The notes below the pieces were generated by a model. That model was not told where the DNA came from and ran no database searches. It saw nothing but the letters and a program-made list of their open reading frames with translations. This document shows, one piece after another, positions 6,454-9,401 of a DNA stretch of 9,401 bases (positions are counted from its first letter, which is position 1; each line of letters starts with the position of its first letter). Origin of the DNA: Clostridiaceae bacterium (GTDB lineage: Bacteria; Bacillota; Clostridia; Acetivibrionales; DUMC01); assembly GCA_012512865.1 (NCBI GenBank), contig JAAZDH010000012.1, forward strand, positions 1 through 9,401, in the 5' to 3' direction. The translations under genes and the position numbers were made by a program.

Positions 6454-6609
6454 ATATGTTATTATTTCCCAATAAAGCAAGCAAAATTTACAGTTAAAAG
6501 TGTTTTTCCCGGGCAATAAACCGGGTATATATAATACATTATGAAAATAAGCGCAGCTATAAAATGCCGGAATTAAGCATATTATGGAAATTGAGCATGG
6601 ATTTGCAGG

Positions 6610-6638
6610 TTGACAAAAGTAGTATAGAAGGTAAGAAT
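6610..6638 (+). promoter_or_regulatory. Possible second plus-strand promoter
   Basis: A perfect TTGACA (6610-6615) is followed after 17 bases by AAGAAT (6633-6638), four of six matches to the -10 consensus. A start near 6645 would place it directly before the candidate structured RNA. Confidence 0.4.
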
Positions 6639-6644
6639 TATATA

Positions 6645-6853
6645 TGATACTGTAAAAAAATTGGAATCACTTAGGTTGGAAGTTTGACTAAAGGTGCCTG
6701 GCTAAAATGGCATGAAGATAAACAAGAACCTGATGGAAAGCTCCGGTGTTTCGGCCCGGGCCGTACAGAAGGGGATATAACGGGGGTCACAGTATACAGC
6801 AAGGGAGGCGTTTTGCAACACGCGGCTCCAAGGGGGAAGTCATGCCATTTTTT
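6645..6853 (+). ncRNA. Candidate structured RNA with long-range closing stem
   Basis: AAAATGGCATGA (6704-6715) is perfectly complementary to TCATGCCATTTT (6840-6851), and the T run continues to 6853. Inside, GGAG-GCGT (6804-6811) pairs with ACGC (6820-6823) and CTCC (6826-6829) across a GG bulge, and CGGCCCGGGCCG (6752-6763) is a GC-rich palindrome that can fold with a CCGG loop. The segment is more G-rich than its surroundings. It could be a small RNA from the promoter at 6610 or a leader element before VanZ. It does not match any RNA family I can recall. The ends are approximate: the 5' end comes from the putative promoter and the 3' end from the T tract. Confidence 0.35.
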
Positions 6854-6878
6854 AGAAAATCGTGGGAAGAACATGCAC

Positions 6879-6893
6879 CATGTATGATACATG
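6879..6893. promoter_or_regulatory. 15-base palindrome upstream of VanZ
   Basis: CATGTAT-G-ATACATG is an odd palindrome with perfect 7-bp arms, 110 bases before the VanZ start. It could be an operator. No promoter is clear between it and VanZ. Confidence 0.35.
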
Positions 6894-7003
6894 CATAACA
6901 AGCAAGGGAGGAAGGTACCGGAAACGTTCCCGGGTTATCTGTATAAAATTTCATAAAAGTACGGATAGAGAGGGTATAAAAGCGTTCCCAGTTTCTTAAA
7001 TAC

Positions 7004-7585
7004 ATGGATTTTGAAAAACATGGAAAAAATACGCAAAATGCAGAAAACAGCAATCAACAAAATGCGCAAAATGGGCTAAAAACAGCAGGAAAAAGCCAAA
7101 AGATAAAAATCTGCATTAGCTGGGTATTGGTTGTGCTTTACCTGGCCATGATATTTTACTTCTCGGGGCAGGATGGGACAAGCTCCCACAAGGTTTCGTT
7201 CAAGCTCCTGCACTACATGAAGCTGCTTGCAATCCTTTTGCCTGGTTGGCTGCAGGATTTCCTTGCAAGTATTTACTACAGCTCTGAGCTCTTGCTAAGG
7301 AAAGCCGCCCATTTTACAGAGTACTTCGTACTTTCGCTGCTTTTTTACAGGGCCATGGCAGTAAGCGGGGTAAGGCCAAGAAAAAGCTTGGCAGTAACTC
7401 TTGTTTTCTGCTTTTTATATGCAGTATCGGACGAGATTCATCAATATTTTGTGCCGGGAAGGGCTTTTGCCGTCACGGACATATTGATAGATACCCTGGG
7501 CGCAGCGCTGGGCGTTGCTATTATATACATTAGAAAAATTGCCTTGGCTGGCAAAAAGAAAAAAATAGGGCAGGAAAATACATAA
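7004..7585 (+). CDS. VanZ-family membrane protein
   Basis: The 193-residue protein carries the VanZ signature: W40 then MIFYFSGQDG (49-58), RKAAHFTEYFVL (99-110), and SDEIHQYFVPGR (142-153) followed by D159 and D163 before GAALG. Hydrophobic segments at about 36-54, 74-90, 103-120, 127-145 and 160-178 fit an integral membrane protein. VanZ of enterococci gives low-level teicoplanin resistance; many clostridial homologues have no known role, so resistance should not be assumed. Residues 1-34 form a polar Asn/Gln/Lys-rich tail (QNAENSNQQNAQNG) not typical of the family. ATG 7004 is the only ATG after the in-frame stop at 6977, yet no good ribosome binding site precedes it. The gene stands alone behind the long regulatory region and in front of the nucleotide-sugar dehydratase gene. 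Confidence 0.88.
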   Translation: MDFEKHGKNTQNAENSNQQNAQNGLKTAGKSQKIKICISWVLVVLYLAMIFYFSGQDGTSSHKVSFKLLHYMKLLAILLPGWLQDFLASIYYSSELLLRKAAHFTEYFVLSLLFYRAMAVSGVRPRKSLAVTLVFCFLYAVSDEIHQYFVPGRAFAVTDILIDTLGAALGVAIIYIRKIALAGKKKKIGQENT

Positions 7586-7780
7586 ACGCACAATATACTC
7601 AATATGTATATACTTAAAATTTACATGCTTCAGCCTGCATCAAGCTGCAATTTATAATAATTATTTAAATCTTATATTGACGGGGTAAAAATCAAGGGAA
7701 ATGACAGGCAATATGAAATATTATTGTATAATAACAAGTAAATATTTTACTTTATTCCGTTCTTATAAGGGAGAGGAACT
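7586..7780 (+). other. Intergenic region before the dehydratase gene
   Basis: These 195 AT-rich bases hold a weak dyad, ATATAC (7593-7598)/GTATAT (7606-7611), with no T tract, and the candidate promoter at 7701-7732. AAGGGAGAGGA (7767-7777) is the likely ribosome binding site for ATG 7781. Confidence 0.4.
7701..7732 (+). promoter_or_regulatory. Possible promoter of the nucleotide-sugar dehydratase gene
   Basis: A perfect TATAAT lies at 7727-7732 with an upstream ATGACA (7701-7706). The spacing to TATAAT is 20 bases; using TGTATA (7725-7730) as the -10 gives 18. The start would be about 40-45 bases before ATG 7781. Weak but plausibly placed. Confidence 0.35.
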
Positions 7781-9401
7781 ATGCGTCGTATTATAAAGGG
7801 ACTAAGTGTTGGAGTTATAGATATATTATTAATAAATTTTTCAATCATGCTGGCTTTTTTGCTGAAATATGACGGCGATATACAGTACATTGCATCATTA
7901 TATGCAAAAGACATGTGGTACATATCCCTTCTTACCACCGCTGCAATACTTGTGTGCTTTGCAATATTCAGGCTCTACAGGAGCCTTTGGGTATATGCCG
8001 GCATGTACGAAGCAATGATGTTGGGGGGCGCCCTTGTTACGGGGAATGCCATTGTAATTTTATCCGTTTCCTTATTGTCGATACCAGCCCCGGTATCCGT
8101 TTTTGTCATGGCATTCTTCATAGAGTCCCTGCTTATTATTTCTGCAAGGTTCATGTACAGGCTCTTGAGAAGGTTAAAGCACAACAGGTTGGACAAGAAT
8201 TTGCTAAAAAGGCTGATGATTATCGGCGGAGGGGATTCCGGGTCAATCATAGTAAAAGAGCTGCAGCAAAATGAGAATTCGAACTGCAAGGCAGTTGCCA
8301 TAATTGACGACAATAAGGCAAAAAGGGGAATGAAGCTCCACGGGGTGCCCATACTGGGAGACAGGCATGATATAGTAAGGGTGGCCAAGGAGAAAAAGAT
8401 TGACGAGATAATAATAGCCATACCCTCGGCACCGAGGGATGTAATCAACGAAATATTCGGCGAATGCGTGAAAACGGACTGCAAAATAAGGATTCTTCCT
8501 TCAATATCCCATTTAATCGATGGAAGGATAAGCCTTAACATGGTAAGGGACGTGCAGTTTGAAGACCTCCTGGGAAGGGATGTCGTAAAAACTGACTTGA
8601 ATGGAATTGCAGACTACCTGAGGGATAAAGTTGTCCTGGTAACCGGCGGAGGCGGCTCGATAGGCTCCGAACTTTGCCGCCAGGTGGCGGAATTCAACCC
8701 ACGGACACTTATAATCCTGGATTTTTATGAAAACAATGCTTACGAGCTGCAAAACGAACTCAAAATTAATTTCCCGTCGCTGGACTTAAAAACGGTCATA
8801 GCCAACATAAGGGAAAAGCAGAGGATGGACGAAATATTCAGGAAGTACAAGCCTGACGTGGTATTCCATGCGGCGGCCCACAAGCATGTACCCCTCATGG
8901 AGGAAAATCCCCAGGAAGCCATCAAGAACAATGTATTCGGCACCTTGAATGTTGTGGAGGCTGCCGACAGGTATGGAGCTTCCAGGTTCATACTGATTTC
9001 CTCGGACAAGGCCGTTAATCCCACGAATGTCATGGGCGCCACCAAGAGGATTGCCGAAATGATTGTCCAGTCAATGAACAGGCGGAGCAGGACAATATTT
9101 GCTGCCGTCAGGTTCGGTAACGTGCTGGGAAGCAGTGGAAGTGTCATACCCCTGTTTAAGAAACAGATAGAAATGGGCGGACCTGTTACGGTTACAGACC
9201 CCGAAATCACAAGGTATTTCATGACCATACCGGAAGCTGTCCAGCTTGTCATCCAGGCAGGTGGGATGGCAGGGGGCGGAGAGATATTCGTCCTTGATAT
9301 GGGCAAACCGGTGAAGATCGTAGACCTGGCGAGGGACCTCATCAGGCTGTCAGGCTTGGAGCCGGATATCGACATCAAGATAAAGTTTACAGGCTTAAGA
9401 C
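7781..9401 (+). CDS. Membrane-bound nucleotide-sugar 4,6-dehydratase, CapD/EpsC/PglF type (3' end outside window)
   Basis: 540 codons are visible and the frame runs off the window; the family is usually about 600-650 residues, so most is present. ATG 7781 follows AAGGGAGAGGA. Four hydrophobic segments (about 11-29, 46-66, 81-101, 106-124) anchor the protein. A first Rossmann-like domain begins LMIIGGGDSGS (145-155). The catalytic SDR domain begins VLVTGGGGSIGSEL (285-298), the NAD(P)-binding loop, followed by HAAAHKHVPLME (363-374) and SSDKAVNPTNVMGATK (407-422). In this branch (PglF, WbpM, CapD) the usual catalytic Tyr is Met, here M418, with K422; that is normal for the family. Relatives remove water from UDP-GlcNAc to give the 4-keto-6-deoxy sugar for surface glycans. 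The substrate is inferred. A glycan cluster may continue beyond the window. Confidence 0.93.
   Translation, partial: MRRIIKGLSVGVIDILLINFSIMLAFLLKYDGDIQYIASLYAKDMWYISLLTTAAILVCFAIFRLYRSLWVYAGMYEAMMLGGALVTGNAIVILSVSLLSIPAPVSVFVMAFFIESLLIISARFMYRLLRRLKHNRLDKNLLKRLMIIGGGDSGSIIVKELQQNENSNCKAVAIIDDNKAKRGMKLHGVPILGDRHDIVRVAKEKKIDEIIIAIPSAPRDVINEIFGECVKTDCKIRILPSISHLIDGRISLNMVRDVQFEDLLGRDVVKTDLNGIADYLRDKVVLVTGGGGSIGSELCRQVAEFNPRTLIILDFYENNAYELQNELKINFPSLDLKTVIANIREKQRMDEIFRKYKPDVVFHAAAHKHVPLMEENPQEAIKNNVFGTLNVVEAADRYGASRFILISSDKAVNPTNVMGATKRIAEMIVQSMNRRSRTIFAAVRFGNVLGSSGSVIPLFKKQIEMGGPVTVTDPEITRYFMTIPEAVQLVIQAGGMAGGGEIFVLDMGKPVKIVDLARDLIRLSGLEPDIDIKIKFTGLR

Larger units (their letters stand above)
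6268..6609 (+). other. Gene-less stretch downstream of the plus-strand promoter
   Basis: No convincing gene. It contains two consecutive hairpins (6331-6383), three 12-bp tandem repeats (6418-6453), a 31-codon frame (6402-6497, reading MRSVDSNAEANAGTN and onward, without a good ribosome binding site), and a 5-bp dyad CCCGG/CCGGG (6508-6525). Confidence 0.4.

Noticed and set aside
6508..6525. CCCGG/CCGGG dyad as a terminator
   Set aside because: Only five base pairs, and the T run is on the 5' side rather than after the stem.
6680..6853. Cobalamin, glycine, c-di-GMP, RNase P, SRP RNA or group II intron element
   Set aside because: Short resemblances such as GATGGAAAG and ACAGAAGGGG were checked from memory, but the diagnostic conserved boxes of each class are missing.
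6684..6887. 67-codon plus-strand frame starting at a TTG
   Set aside because: No adequate ribosome binding site, no recognisable domain, Gly/Lys/His-rich random-looking product, and it overlaps the candidate RNA structure.
7915..8541. Frames on either strand inside the nucleotide-sugar dehydratase gene
   Set aside because: They overlap a well-supported coding frame with clear domain motifs and have no domain logic of their own.
9121..9180. Missing catalytic tyrosine in the dehydratase as a sign of inactivation
   Set aside because: Met in that position (NVMGATK) is typical of the membrane-bound PglF/WbpM/CapD branch, so the enzyme need not be inactive.

Overview
The window looks like a chromosomal stretch from a member of the Bacillota, most likely class Clostridia. 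The reasons are strong GGAGG-type ribosome binding sites, an AT-rich base composition (impression, not computed), frequent AGG and ATA codons, and gene families common in anaerobic Clostridia: a WG-repeat protein, an M55 peptidase, a 2-hydroxyacyl-CoA dehydratase-like Fe-S protein, an ECF sigma/anti-sigma pair, VanZ, and a membrane-bound nucleotide-sugar dehydratase. I cannot name a species. I see no tRNA or rRNA gene, CRISPR array, insertion sequence or phage gene.

Layout. (1) Bases 1-1627, plus strand: the 3' end of a WG-repeat protein with seven units of about 38 residues, then 40 bases later an M55-family D-aminopeptidase-like enzyme with all metal ligands in place; probably one operon. 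(2) 1769-3223, plus: a stand-alone module of the 2-hydroxyacyl-CoA dehydratase/activator superfamily with an unusual repetitive Lys/Asn/Gln/Ile-rich N-terminus encoded by a 15-bp in-frame tandem repeat. A large 18-bp-stem hairpin separates it from the convergent operon. (3) 5771-3301, minus: an ECF sigma factor followed by a large membrane anti-sigma factor (zinc finger, one membrane segment, about 500 residues outside). (4) 5772-7003: about 1.2 kb without a convincing gene but rich in signals: divergent sigma-A-like promoters, several dyads on or near them, a 12-bp inverted repeat bracketing the plus-strand promoter, two tandem RNA hairpins, and a possible structured RNA (about 6645-6853) closed by a 12-bp long-range stem and a T tract. 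(5) 7004-7585, plus: a VanZ-family membrane protein. (6) 7781-9401, plus, cut by the window end: a CapD/EpsC/PglF-type nucleotide-sugar 4,6-dehydratase with four membrane segments and the family's Met-for-Tyr active site.

How the genes may work together. Several genes point to the cell envelope: D-amino-acid peptide cleavage (M55), envelope-stress-type signalling (ECF sigma and its anti-sigma), VanZ, and surface glycan precursor synthesis (CapD-like). This is inference from neighbourhood; only the sigma/anti-sigma pair and the WG/M55 pair are close enough to call operons. I found no clear new defence or mobile system. The most original parts are the 1.2-kb regulatory/RNA region and the repeat-bearing, sequence-divergent dehydratase-like protein.
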